A stretch of DNA of 64,000 bases from Methylobacterium sp. CB376 (GTDB lineage Bacteria; Pseudomonadota; Alphaproteobacteria; Rhizobiales; Beijerinckiaceae): assembly GCF_029714205.1 (NCBI RefSeq), contig NZ_CP121648.1, positions 558,001 to 622,000 of the forward strand, read 5' to 3'. The notes under the pieces are model-generated. The model was not told the origin of the DNA, did no database searches, and saw only the letters and a list, made by a program, of their open reading frames with translations. A program made the translations under genes and the position numbers. Positions 51,958 through 60,914 of the stretch are shown here, piece by piece. How positions within the stretch are numbered: the stretch's first letter is position 1; every line of letters starts with the position of its first letter.

Positions 51958-52989
51958 ATGGCGGATCGGACCATCCAGAGCGGCGGGAGCGACGGCGCGC
52001 GGGTGCTCAGCCACAAGTTCGAGCCGCCCGCCGATCCGCGCGACCTGGCGCGCGCGTGGTGCGAGCACATCGCACCCGCCTTCGAGGTCGGCCTGCGGCC
52101 CGAGGCCGACCTGTCGGCGCCGATCGCGATGCAGACCTACCACCTCGGGGACCTGATCGTCGGGGACGTGATCGCGCCCGCCCACGTCCTGGAGCGCGGA
52201 TCGCGGATGATCGAGCGGCAGGGGATCGACCACATCCTGATCCAATTCTACCGGCGCGGGCAGAGCACCGTCGAGCGGCGCGACGGGAGCGAGCGGGTCA
52301 CGGAGGGGCAATGCGTGGTCTTCGATCTCGCCCAGCCCGTCCGCATCGTCGCCGAGCCGGTCGATGCGACGAACCTCGTCGTGCCCCGCGCCCGCCTGGA
52401 GGACCAGGGATGCCAAGTGGGCGGCCTCCACGGCCGCGCCTTCGACTACGACGGCGACCCGTTCGGACGGCTGTTCCACGAGTTCCTCGCCAACCTCGTC
52501 GCCTGCGGCGACCTGCTCCATCCGCGCGAGGCCGCCGCCGGCGCGCGCGCCCTGGTGCAGCTCTGCGACACCTTCCTGCGCGGGCGCGCGGGGAACGGCC
52601 CCCCGCAGAACCTCGACGCGCGCATCCGGGTCCGGCGCTTCATCGAGCGTCAGCTTCACGATTTCGACCTGGGCCCGGCCATGATCGCGGCGCAGCTGGG
52701 CCTGTCGCGCTCCACCCTGTACCGCCTCTTCGGTGAGACGGGCGGCGTGCTGGCCTATATCCGGGACCGCCGCCTGATGCGCGCGATGCGCCTCCTGGTC
52801 CGGTCCGACGCGGCGCAGCCGATGCGGATCTCGCAACTCGCCTACGCGGTCGGCTTCGCCGACGAGAAGACGTTCCGGCGCGCCTTCCGGCGCCGGTTCG
52901 GGTTCCTGCCGAGCGAGGCGATGGCCTACCAGCTCGGCCCCGACGATGCCGGGATGCCGGTCCTGCGCCGCTGGTTCGACAACCTGTAG
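51958..52989 (+). CDS. AraC-family transcriptional regulator
   Basis: A 343-residue regulator with an N-terminal sensory domain of the AraC_binding_2 (OxyR-unrelated, cupin-like) type including GDVIAPAHVLERGSRMIERQ, and a C-terminal double helix-turn-helix: GPAMIAAQLGLSRSTLYRLF and ISQLAYAVGFADEKTFRRAFRRRFGFLPSEA. I start at ATG 51958; a GTG at 51937 in frame is possible. It lies alone after kup. Target genes cannot be inferred. Confidence 0.9.
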   Translation: MADRTIQSGGSDGARVLSHKFEPPADPRDLARAWCEHIAPAFEVGLRPEADLSAPIAMQTYHLGDLIVGDVIAPAHVLERGSRMIERQGIDHILIQFYRRGQSTVERRDGSERVTEGQCVVFDLAQPVRIVAEPVDATNLVVPRARLEDQGCQVGGLHGRAFDYDGDPFGRLFHEFLANLVACGDLLHPREAAAGARALVQLCDTFLRGRAGNGPPQNLDARIRVRRFIERQLHDFDLGPAMIAAQLGLSRSTLYRLFGETGGVLAYIRDRRLMRAMRLLVRSDAAQPMRISQLAYAVGFADEKTFRRAFRRRFGFLPSEAMAYQLGPDDAGMPVLRRWFDNL

Positions 52990-53124
52990 GGACGATGCCG
53001 GGGAGGCTCGGGATCGGTCCGGCCGAAGCGGCCCGCGCGTGCGGCGCCCCGGGCAAGCCCGGGGCGCCTCTCGGAAGAGCGGCCAGGTGATCGGGACTGG
53101 GGACGCGTCCGCCGAGATTCGCTC

Positions 53125-53352
53125 GAGCGCCCGCTCATCCGACATCCGGTTGATGGCTTCGCCATCTCCGATTTCGGCCATGCGGATGTCGGCTTCGCTC
53201 AGGCGCCGCGCGGGCTTGGCATATGCCATCCGGTTGATGGCTTCGCCATCTCCCATTTCGGGAATGCGGATGGCGGCTTCGCTCAGGCGCCGCGCTCAGG
53301 CGCCGCGCAGGCTGGTGATCCGGGACACGCTTCGATCGAGCGGATCCCGGAT
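53125..53352. repeat. Dispersed family A repeats, two units
   Basis: Two inverted family A units at about 53135-53215 and 53225-53305, each with CATCCGGTTGATGGCTTCGC and GCGGATGnCGGCTTCGCTCA, followed by a degenerate GATCCGGGAnnCGCTTCGATC hairpin arm to 53352. They end where the OMP gene stops. Confidence 0.8.
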
Positions 53353-54190
53353 CAGTTGGTCGAGAAGGTGTAGTTCAGGCCGCTGCGCAGCACCATGAAA
53401 TCGTCGCCGAGCGCGCGACGGCCGGGCGTGCGGAGGAAGACGTCGCCGGTCCCCGTGTTGACGGCGAGCAGGCTGGCGCCGCCGTTGCGCGCGAGGTTCA
53501 CGTAGAGACCTTCGAGCTTGAGCGTCACCGCCGAGGCGCCGAAGACGTTCAGGAAGGAATCCCTCCCGAGGGCGTACTCGACGCCGCCGACGGTCCAGCC
53601 GGTACGCATCTGCGCGTTGTCGGTGGCGCCGAAGAAGCGCCGCGCGCTGCCGCCGCCATACGCGAAGCCGCCGGTCGCGTAGACGAGCGTGCGGTCGAAG
53701 GCGTAGCCGAGCCGCCCCCGCGCGGTGCCGAAATACTCGAGCCCCGCCGTGGCGCGCGGATCGAAGAAGATCGCGTTCGGGTTCAGCACGGTGTTGGGGC
53801 CCGCGAGGACGCCGGAGCGGCGGCGTCCCGCGTCGAGGTACTGCGCGTCGGCCTCGACGCCGACGACGACGCCGCTGCCGGGCGTCATCTGGTAGTTGGC
53901 GCCGACCTGAAGGCCGCCCGTGAAGCCGTTCTGGCCCCGGTTGCTGAAGCCGAAGGTTCCCCGACCGTGCCGATGGCCCGGTCGTCGATCAGGAAAGCCG
54001 CGTTCCGGTTGCGGCTCTCGCGGGTGGTGAAGGCGTAGCCGACATTGCCGCCCACGGAGAAGCCCGTCCACGTGAAGACCGGAACCGGCGTGAAGCTCGG
54101 CGGCTGCACGCGGCGCGGCAGATCCGCCGCGCAGGCCGGACCCGCCACGGCAATCGCGAGAAGAGCGGATGATAATCTCTTTTTATTCAT
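53352..54190 (-). CDS. Omp25/Omp31-like outer-membrane beta-barrel protein (frameshifted)
   Basis: The gene encodes a Rhizobiales-type 8-stranded porin-family protein. From ATG 54190 there is a signal peptide (MNKKRLSSALLAIAVAGPACA), then ADLPRR, then FTWTGFSVGGNVGYAF. At 53959-53962 the frame breaks: four C (plus strand) where five are needed, so RAIGTV should continue GGTFGFSNRGQNGFTGG. The rest (GLQVGANYQMTP, LEYFGTARGRLGYAF, VYATGGFAYG, and the C-terminal VLRSGLNYTFSTN) is intact in the next frame. With the base restored it has 279 residues. The minus-strand open frame from 54071 is a wrong-start artefact of this break. Confidence 0.85.
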
Positions 54191-54419
54191 GGCCTCGGAC
54201 TCGTTTCGTCGAGGCCGGCTGCATGCCCTGATCTTGGAACAGAGTCTATGACGCGCCCGCAACGTCGTTCTTGTTGGCCATGTCCTGAGACTCCGCGACC
54301 TCACTTTGGGACAGGAAGGCGGGACGGCGGCGCGACGGCGGCCGGAGCGGAGCCGCCCGGCCGGCGCCGCACGGTTCGCTTCTCATTCCGCGCGGACCCG
54401 GCAGCGTCCCGCGGCGCCG

Positions 54420-54989
54420 TCAGCGGCCGAACAGGCCGGGATGCCGCGCGCGCAGGGCGAGCGTCAGCGCCAGGGTCTTGAGGTCGGTCAGTTCAGCCCG
54501 GTCGGCCAAGGCGGCGAGCGCGTCGAGGGGCATCTCCACGACCCGGATGGACTCGTGCTCGCCGGGCGCCCCGCCGCCCGCGCCGACGCGGTCGGCCTGC
54601 CGGTAGGGCGCGAGGAACAGGTGGATCCGCTCCGTCGAGATGCCCGCGCAGGAATAGGTGGTGCCGACGGGCTCGAGGTCGCGCAGGCGCAGGCCGACCT
54701 CCTCCAGCGCCTCGCGCCGGGCATTGTCCGCCGGCGTCCCGTCCTCGATGAGGCCGGCCGGCGCCTCCAGCAGCGTCTGGGCGCCCTCGGCGTAGAGGGC
54801 CGGCACGCGCAGCTCCCGCACCAGCACCGCCACCCGCCGCTCGGGATCGTAGGGCAGCACGCCGACCGAATCGCCGTGGTCCTCGATCTCCCGCACGGCC
54901 TGCGACCCGTCGGCGAGCCGCACCTTCGCGATCCCGAAGCGGCTCCAGCCCTCGTGCAGGACACGCAGGTCCAGGATCTTCGCCTCCAC
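54420..54989 (-). CDS. Nudix hydrolase (ADP-ribose / GDP-mannose pyrophosphatase type)
   Basis: A 189-residue Nudix protein that hydrolyses nucleoside diphosphates linked to another moiety. The Nudix box is GLIEDGTPADNARREALEEVG; REALEEVG is intact, but the first glutamate position holds Thr. Length, the N-terminal domain and TTYSCAGISTERIHLFLA resemble the ADP-ribose / NudK group. ATG 54989 follows GGAGG at five bases. It is followed 119 bases upstream by the DHH phosphoesterase on the same strand, so they may share a transcript. Confidence 0.9.
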   Translation of the reverse strand: MEAKILDLRVLHEGWSRFGIAKVRLADGSQAVREIEDHGDSVGVLPYDPERRVAVLVRELRVPALYAEGAQTLLEAPAGLIEDGTPADNARREALEEVGLRLRDLEPVGTTYSCAGISTERIHLFLAPYRQADRVGAGGGAPGEHESIRVVEMPLDALAALADRAELTDLKTLALTLALRARHPGLFGR

Positions 54990-55109
54990 GCCGCCCTCCT
55001 TCCGCGCCGGCCCGTCCCCGGGCGCGGCGCGCTCCGGGGCGGGAACCGCTCCCGGGCCCGCGACGAGACGGCAACCGCGAGGGCGGCCGGATGTTGCGTG
55101 GCGCGGCGC

Positions 55110-56270
55110 TCAGCCCTTCCAGTTGCGGAGGGCCGCGAAGGGGCTGTCCTCCGCGGCGGGCCGGGGCGGGGCCAGCACCGGCTCGACCTGGGCGACCGCG
55201 TCCGCCAGGGAGAAGGCGGTGCCGCTCGGGAGCTTGCCGCCGGCCGCGTCCTGGTGCCCGCCGCCGCGGAACAGCCGCGCCCCCGCGAGGGCCGTGCCGT
55301 CATTCGAGCGGAAGGACAGGGTGCCGGTGCGCTGCACGTTGACCACCCGCGCGGCGCGGCCCTCCGCCATGATCAGGTCCGAGACCCGCTGGAAGGTGCC
55401 GGGATCGAGGCCGAAGGACAGCAGCGTCCCGTCCGGGAGCGGATGGAACAGCGCGTCGGAACGGGCGAGCAGGCGGGCCACCCTCAGGCGGGTGGTCAGG
55501 GCCGGATCGTCCCCAGGCGCCTGCCGCATCAGGTCGTCCACGATGGCGCCGCGGATCTCGGGGACGCGGCGTTCGAGGTCGGCCGGCGTCGCGCCCGCGC
55601 GCAGGGCCGCGGCCGCGTCGAGCAGCAGGCGCGACACGACGCCGTCATGGGCCGGATGCCCGGCCGGCACCAGGGTGGCGACGTTGTCCCAGAACGCCTC
55701 GTCGAGCGCCTGCCCGCTCGGGAAGCGCGGATCGTGCTTGCGCCAGAGGTCGACCGCGTCCACGGCCTCGACGAGCACGGCGAGGTCCTCGGCGCGGTCG
55801 GGCTCCGGGCGGGTCGCGAACAGGGCGCGGTGGGTGAGGGCCATCCGGGTCGCGCTCGATCCCTCGTCGATCAGCACGGTGACCGCCGGATCCTCGACGC
55901 CGAAGCGCAGCAGGCCCGGGCGATCCGGGTCGGGCTGCGGCGCGAAGCCCTGGCGCCCGAGCTGCTCGACCGACGAGGCGTGGTGGTCGAGCACGACGAG
56001 GCCGTGCCCGTCGCCCGGCTCGCGGCGCCGGTTCATGGCCGCGAAGCGGCGCAGGAAGGCGATGGTCGGCTCCTCGAGCCCGAGATCGGTGAGGAGCAGG
56101 GTCTCGCGCGCCCTGGCGCGGCCGAGCCGCTTCAGCTCGGCCTCCACGACTGGGCCGACATCGCCGTAGCGGGGCACGTGCACGACCCGCTCCGGGTCGC
56201 AGAGGCAGGCGACGACCGTCGAGGCGCCGTAGCCGTCGAGATCGTGGTGGGTGATCTGGGTCAGGGTCAC
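55110..56270 (-). CDS. DHH/DHHA1-type phosphoesterase
   Basis: A 386-residue DHH-family phosphoesterase. Motifs in order are THHDLDGYGAS (DHD-like motif I), LLTDLGLEE, VVLDHHAS (the DHH motif) and, in the DHHA1 domain, GGGHQDAAGGKLPSG. Such enzymes cleave short oligoribonucleotides, cyclic dinucleotides or pApA with Mn2+. The start is GTG 56270, giving VTLTQITHHDLDGYG; no ribosome-binding site is seen and the frame continues upstream. Which substrate it uses is not evident. Confidence 0.87.
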   Translation of the reverse strand: MTLTQITHHDLDGYGASTVVACLCDPERVVHVPRYGDVGPVVEAELKRLGRARARETLLLTDLGLEEPTIAFLRRFAAMNRRREPGDGHGLVVLDHHASSVEQLGRQGFAPQPDPDRPGLLRFGVEDPAVTVLIDEGSSATRMALTHRALFATRPEPDRAEDLAVLVEAVDAVDLWRKHDPRFPSGQALDEAFWDNVATLVPAGHPAHDGVVSRLLLDAAAALRAGATPADLERRVPEIRGAIVDDLMRQAPGDDPALTTRLRVARLLARSDALFHPLPDGTLLSFGLDPGTFQRVSDLIMAEGRAARVVNVQRTGTLSFRSNDGTALAGARLFRGGGHQDAAGGKLPSGTAFSLADAVAQVEPVLAPPRPAAEDSPFAALRNWKG

Positions 56271-56382
56271 GGGTGGGTCTCGGCCGGCGGCGATCGGGCG
56301 AGCATAGACGCGGCCCGCCCGGTCCGGCGAGTGGGCCGGGACGCCACAGCCCCCGCCGGGGCCCCGCGCCCGAACCCCGCGC

Positions 56383-56840
56383 TCAGGTCCCGCTGCGGCC
56401 GCCGGAGGTGCCGGCCCCGCGGCCGACATCGCCGCCGCCGGCGAGCGGGTCGTCCCCCATGTCGCCGCCGAGGTCGCCCGTGCTGCCGACGCCCCCGCCG
56501 ATGTCGCCGGTGCTGCCGCCGGCGACCCCGCCCTGGTTGGCGCCGAGGTCGCTGCCGAGATCGCCGGTGCCGCCGCCGGCCAGGGTCCTGCGGCGGGCGA
56601 GCCCTCGCCCGCCGTGCCGACCGACCCGCCGCCGGGAAGCCCGTCCGTGCCGGCCCCCGGCGCCCCGGCGAGCCCGCCGAGGCCGCCGCCGCCCGATCCG
56701 GGCGCGTTCGCCCCGAGCCCGCCGGGCGCGCCGCCGCCGAGCTGGCCCGTGCCCCGATCGACCGGCTGGCGGCGCTCGTCGGCGCCCTCGCCCCCGGCCG
56801 GGCCGCCGCCGAGGCCTCGCTCCGTCTCGCCCACGCTCAT
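56383..56840 (-). CDS. Glycine-rich low-complexity protein (frameshifted)
   Basis: The reading starts at 56840 with MSVGETERGLGGGP and continues through GGGAPGGLGANAPGSGGGG; it loses sense near 56590 and resumes in another frame as TLAGGGTGDLGSDLGANQGG with repeats of TGDLGG to a stop at 56383. One added base near the junction would give about 152 residues made almost entirely of Gly, Ala, Asp, Ser and Thr. I do not recognise a family, and low-complexity GC-rich DNA can imitate coding, so it is tentative. Confidence 0.4.
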
Positions 56841-56883
56841 TGCTCCGCCCTCCTGTCCGCCGCCCGGGGCGGCGTCAGCCGGG

Positions 56884-58098
56884 TCAACGATCCGGCCGGG
56901 ATCCCGGTTCGCCGGCGGGCGCGCCCTCCCCTGCGGCGCGGCGCTCCCGCCAGAGCGCCGCCACCAGAACGAGGTTGGCGAGGGCGAGCCCGGTCAGGAG
57001 CGCGAGGGCCGCCTGCGCGCCCGCCGCCGCGAGCACGAAGGCGCCGGCGGAGGGGGCCAGAGCCTGGGCGACGAGGTTCGGCCGGGCGAGCCGGCCCACG
57101 AGCGGCGCGTAGCGCAGCGGACCGAACAGGGCGAGCGGCAGCGTGCCCCGCGCGATCGAGTAGACGCCGTTGCCGGCGCCGTAGAGGACGAGCGCGAGGG
57201 CCGGCCACGCGACGCCGAACGCCAGCAGGACGAGCCCGGCCGCGATCAGGCCCATGGCGGCGGTGAGGGTCCAGATCGGGTGGTGCCGGCCCCGGTTCGC
57301 CATCTCGATCACCCGCGCGCCGACCTGGGCGGGGCCGACCACGGCCCCGAGGGCGACCGCCGCCGCGAGGGACGCGCCGCGCGCCTGGAGCAGGGTGAGG
57401 AGGTGCACCGAGACGATCGCGGTCGTCGCCCCGCCGAGCGTCAGGATGCCGGCGAGGCACAGGAAGGCCCGCCGCTCGCCGGGCGCCAGGGCGGCGCTCC
57501 CCGCCGGGGCCGCGGCCGTCTCCGGGAGCGGCGGCGGGGCCGGGATGACGAGGAGGACCAGGGGCAGGGCAAGGGCGAGGAGGAGGCCCGCATAGGCCAG
57601 GCAGGTGCCCCGCCAGCCGAGCTGCGCCACCAGGACGGCCGAGAGCGGCCAGCAGACCGTGCTGGCGAAGCCGCCCCACAGGGTCAGGGCCGAGATCGCC
57701 GGCCGGGCGCCCGCGCCGTAGAGGCGCCCCAGGGTGGCGAAGGCGGCGTCGTAGAGGCCGCCGCCCATGCCGGCGCCCAGGATCAGCCAGCCGGCGAAGA
57801 AGACCGGCAGGCTCGGCGCGAGGCCGATCACCGTGAGGCCGAGCGCCAGCACCAGGATGGCGAGCGCCAGGACCGGGCGGCCGCCCGAGCGGCCGATCGC
57901 CCGGCCGACCCGCGGCGAGACCAGGCCGGAGACGAGCAGGCCGGCGGACAGGCTGCCCACGATCCAGGGCAGCGGCCAGCCCGTCTCGGCGGCGATCGGC
58001 GGCGCCAGCACCGTGAGCAGGTAGTACGACGTGCCCCAGGTCAGGATCTGGACCACCCCGAGGGCGCTGACCACCGCCAGCCGGGGGCGGGCGCTCAC
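56884..58098 (-). CDS. MFS transporter in an arsenic cluster
   Basis: A 404-residue major facilitator with 12 predicted helices; the loop 2-3 motif is SPRVGRAIGRSGGRPVLA. It is the last gene of the minus-strand arsenic operon and its GTG start (58098) overlaps the stop of the flavoprotein gene by four bases. Coupling to a flavin monooxygenase and ArsR suggests efflux of an arsenical, perhaps organic or oxidised, as for ArsK- or ArsJ-like exporters, but no GAPDH gene (partner of ArsJ) is present. Substrate is inferred from context only. Confidence 0.82.
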   Translation of the reverse strand: MSARPRLAVVSALGVVQILTWGTSYYLLTVLAPPIAAETGWPLPWIVGSLSAGLLVSGLVSPRVGRAIGRSGGRPVLALAILVLALGLTVIGLAPSLPVFFAGWLILGAGMGGGLYDAAFATLGRLYGAGARPAISALTLWGGFASTVCWPLSAVLVAQLGWRGTCLAYAGLLLALALPLVLLVIPAPPPLPETAAAPAGSAALAPGERRAFLCLAGILTLGGATTAIVSVHLLTLLQARGASLAAAVALGAVVGPAQVGARVIEMANRGRHHPIWTLTAAMGLIAAGLVLLAFGVAWPALALVLYGAGNGVYSIARGTLPLALFGPLRYAPLVGRLARPNLVAQALAPSAGAFVLAAAGAQAALALLTGLALANLVLVAALWRERRAAGEGAPAGEPGSRPDR

Positions 58099-59432
58099 GC
58101 GGCCCGGCCGCAGCAGGACCCGGCCCCGGACGAGACCGCGCCGCCGCTGTCCCCGCCCGGGTCCGCGCCGCGCGCGGTCGTGCAGATCCCGGTCTCCGGG
58201 AGAACCAGCGCGACCTCGTCGGCGGCCGCGCGATCGCCGGCCAGGGCGGCCGCGATCGAGCGCACCTGCTCGTAGCCGGTCATCATCAGGAAGGTCGGGG
58301 CCCGGCCGTAGCTCTTGATCCCGGCCGTGTAGAAGCCCGGCTCCGGGTGGGCGAGCTCCCGGTGGCCGTGCGGCGGGACCGAGCCGCAGGAATGCAGGTT
58401 CGGGTCGATCAGCGGGCCGAGCGCCCGGGCGCTCTCCAGCCCGGGATCGAGGTCCAGGCGCAGCTCGCGCGTCAGGGCGAGGTCCGGGCGCTGGCCGGTG
58501 GCCGTCACGATCCGGTCGACCGGGCCGAGCGTGCACGGGCCGCTCCCGGTCTCGCCCTCGACCAGGAGGCCCGCGCCGGCCGGGCGCAGGGCCGTGAGCG
58601 CGAAGCCCCGCACCAGGCGCGCGCGGCCGGCCTCGACCAGGGCCCGGAGCCGCAGGCCGAGGTCGCCGCGCGCCGCCAGCCGGTCCTGCGCCCCGCCGCC
58701 GTAGACGCGCGACAGGTCCGTGCCGCGGGTGGCCCAGAGCAGCCGGGTGCCCTCCTCCTCCTCGGCGAGCCGGCCGAGGTCGAGCAGCACGTTCGCGGCC
58801 GAGTGGCCGGCCCCGACCACCAGGGTGGTCCGCCCCGCATAGGCGGCCCGGTCGCGGCCGAGCACGTCGGGGATCCCGGTGGCGATCCGGTCCGCCAGCG
58901 CCGCCTCGCCCGCGGCCGGCAGGCCGTCGGCGCCGAGCGGATTGGGCGTCGCCCAGGTGCCGGAGGCGTCGATCACCGCGCGGGCGAGGTCGCGCCGGAG
59001 GCGGCCGCCCCGCTCCCGCACCGCGAGCACGAAGGGCCGCGCCGCCCGGTCGCGGCCGGCGGCCTTGTCGAGGCCCTTCCGGCTCAGGGCCGTGACCCGG
59101 GCCCCGGTCTCGATCGCGGGCGCCAGGTCGGGGGTCGCGGCGAGCGGGGCGAGGTAGCGGCCGACCAGCTCGGCCCCGGTCGGGTGCGCCGATTCGGGCG
59201 GCATCTCCCAGCCCCGGCGCGCCAGGAGCGCCCGCGCGGCCGGGTCGACGTTGAACGCCCAGGGCGAGAAGAGCCGGACGTGGCCCCAGTCCCGGACATG
59301 GGCGGCGACCTCCGTCCCGGCCTCGTAGACCTTCACCGGCAGGCCGCGGGCGACGAGGTGCGCCGCCGCCGCCAGGCCGACCGGCCCGGCGCCGATCACC
59401 GCGACCGGCAGGAAGGTGGGGGTCTCGGACAT
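58095..59432 (-). CDS. FAD-dependent oxidoreductase of the arsenic operon (ArsO-like)
   Basis: A 445-residue flavoprotein with two Rossmann motifs: FAD-binding VAVIGAGPVGLAAAAHL near the N-terminus and NAD(P)-binding TLVVGAGHSAANVLLDL near residue 230, plus the ATG-like motif VTATGQRPDLAL. It resembles flavin-containing monooxygenases annotated as ArsO in arsenic islands. The C-terminus is unusual, with a short Cys tail, SGAGSCCGRAA, and GICTTARG. The ATG at 59432 follows GGAG at seven bases. It is coupled to the MFS gene downstream and lies 47 bases after ArsR. Reaction unknown. Confidence 0.85.
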   Translation of the reverse strand: MSETPTFLPVAVIGAGPVGLAAAAHLVARGLPVKVYEAGTEVAAHVRDWGHVRLFSPWAFNVDPAARALLARRGWEMPPESAHPTGAELVGRYLAPLAATPDLAPAIETGARVTALSRKGLDKAAGRDRAARPFVLAVRERGGRLRRDLARAVIDASGTWATPNPLGADGLPAAGEAALADRIATGIPDVLGRDRAAYAGRTTLVVGAGHSAANVLLDLGRLAEEEEGTRLLWATRGTDLSRVYGGGAQDRLAARGDLGLRLRALVEAGRARLVRGFALTALRPAGAGLLVEGETGSGPCTLGPVDRIVTATGQRPDLALTRELRLDLDPGLESARALGPLIDPNLHSCGSVPPHGHRELAHPEPGFYTAGIKSYGRAPTFLMMTGYEQVRSIAAALAGDRAAADEVALVLPETGICTTARGADPGGDSGGAVSSGAGSCCGRAA

Positions 59433-59479
59433 CAGCTTTCTCCGCTCTTTCCAGAATGATCGAAATAACGGGCACGAGG

Positions 59480-59797
59480 TCAGGCGGCGGCGTCCCCGCG
59501 CGCGCAGCCCGCATCGGCGCAGCACTCCGCCGTCAGGAAGTCCAGCAGGGCGTCCATGGACGGATAGACCGCGCGGCAGATCAGCGTGGTGGCCTGCCGC
59601 TCCTGGGAGACGAGGCCGGTCAGGATCAGGCGGTGCAGGTGGTGGGACAGGGTCGAGGCCGCCGCGAGGCCGACCCGCTCCTGCAGCTGCCGCACCGGCA
59701 GGCCGGCGGGCCCGGCCCGCACCAGCGCGCGATAGACCCGCAGGCGCGTCGGGTTGCCGAGGGCCTCGAGCTGCTTGGCGGCTTGTTCGACATTCAT
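59480..59797 (-). CDS. ArsR-family repressor (second copy, internal)
   Basis: A 105-residue winged-helix repressor: LEALGNPTRLRVYRALV, then the recognition helix LAAASTLSHHLHRLILTGLV. A C-terminal TAECCADAGCA cluster (CC-x4-C) is at the place where As(III) binds in ArsR proteins such as that of Acidithiobacillus (CC then Cys five on). It lies between acr3 and the flavoprotein gene and may control the flavoprotein-MFS pair separately from the upstream ArsR. Confidence 0.92.
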   Translation of the reverse strand: MNVEQAAKQLEALGNPTRLRVYRALVRAGPAGLPVRQLQERVGLAAASTLSHHLHRLILTGLVSQERQATTLICRAVYPSMDALLDFLTAECCADAGCARGDAAA

Positions 59798-59851
59798 CGA
59801 AATATCCTGCCCCGAGGCCGTGGAACCGTCAAGCCGCGGATCCGCCGCGGC

Positions 59852-60907
59852 TCACCCCTCCTGGGGCGCGAGCCGCGCCCGCGCCGCCCCGCGCTCGTAC
59901 CAGTCCTTGGAGCGGTTCACGATCCGGACCACGCTGAGCATGACCGGGACCTCGATCAGCACGCCCACCACCGTGGCGAGCGCCGCGCCCGACTCGAACC
60001 CGAACAGCGAGATGGCCGCCGCCACCGCGAGTTCGAAGAAGTTGGAGGCCCCGATCAGCGCGGAGGGGCCGGCGACGCAGTGCTGCTCCCCGGCGAGCCG
60101 GTTCAGGAGGTAGGCGAGCCCGCTGTTCAGGTAGACCTGGATCAGGATGGGGACCGCCAGGAGCGCGATCACGGCCGGCTGGGCCAGGATCTGCTCGCCC
60201 TGGAAGCCGAACAGCAGGACGAGGGTCGCCAGCAGCGCCGCCAGCGAGGCCGGCCCCAGCCGCGCCAGGAGGCGGTCGAGGGCGGGCTGGCCGCCCGCGG
60301 CGAGCAGGCTGCGCCGGGCCGCCTGCGCGACCACGACCGGGATGACGATGTAGAGCACGACCGAGAGGACCAGCGTGCCCCACGGGACCGTGATGGCCGA
60401 GAGCCCGAGCAGCAGCCCGACGATGGGCGCGAAGGCCACCACCATGATGCCGTCGTTGAGCGCCACCTGGCTCAGCGTGAAGTGCGGCTCGCCCCGCGTG
60501 AGGTTCGACCACACGAACACCATCGCGGTGCAGGGCGCCGCGGCCAGGATGATCAGCCCGGCGACGTAGCCGTCGATCTGGTCGGCCGGCAGCAGCGGCC
60601 GGAACAGGTGGCCGATGAACAGCCAGCCCAGCGCCGCCATCGAGAACGGCTTCACGGCCCAGTTGACCAGGAGCGTCACGCCGATGCCGCGCCAGTGCCG
60701 CCCGACGTGGCGCAGCGCGGCGAAGTCGATCTTGAGCAGCATGGGCACGACCATGAGCCAGATCAGCCCCGCCACCGGCAGGTTGACCTTGGCGATCTCG
60801 GCCGCGCCGACGGCGCGGAAGACGCCCGGCACGGCGTGGCCGAGCGCGACGCCGACGACGATGCAGAGGGCGACCCAGAGGGTCAGGTAGCGTTCGAAGG
60901 TGCCCAC
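59852..60907 (-). CDS. ACR3, arsenite efflux permease
   Basis: A 351-residue ten-helix permease of the ACR3 (BART) family, expelling As(III) or Sb(III). The conserved helix-4 motif AAAPCTAMVFVWSNLTRG with its essential Cys is present, and the later motif is LNSGLAYLLNR with ASNFFELAVAAAISLFG. It starts seven bases after arsC and is co-transcribed with it. Other names in use are arsB3 or arsB. Confidence 0.95.
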   Translation of the reverse strand: MGTFERYLTLWVALCIVVGVALGHAVPGVFRAVGAAEIAKVNLPVAGLIWLMVVPMLLKIDFAALRHVGRHWRGIGVTLLVNWAVKPFSMAALGWLFIGHLFRPLLPADQIDGYVAGLIILAAAPCTAMVFVWSNLTRGEPHFTLSQVALNDGIMVVAFAPIVGLLLGLSAITVPWGTLVLSVVLYIVIPVVVAQAARRSLLAAGGQPALDRLLARLGPASLAALLATLVLLFGFQGEQILAQPAVIALLAVPILIQVYLNSGLAYLLNRLAGEQHCVAGPSALIGASNFFELAVAAAISLFGFESGAALATVVGVLIEVPVMLSVVRIVNRSKDWYERGAARARLAPQEG

Positions 60908-60914
60908 GGTGTCC

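Noticed and set aside
57254..58318. Plus-strand frames over the MFS and flavoprotein genes
   Set aside because: Antisense to genes with clear transmembrane and Rossmann motifs.
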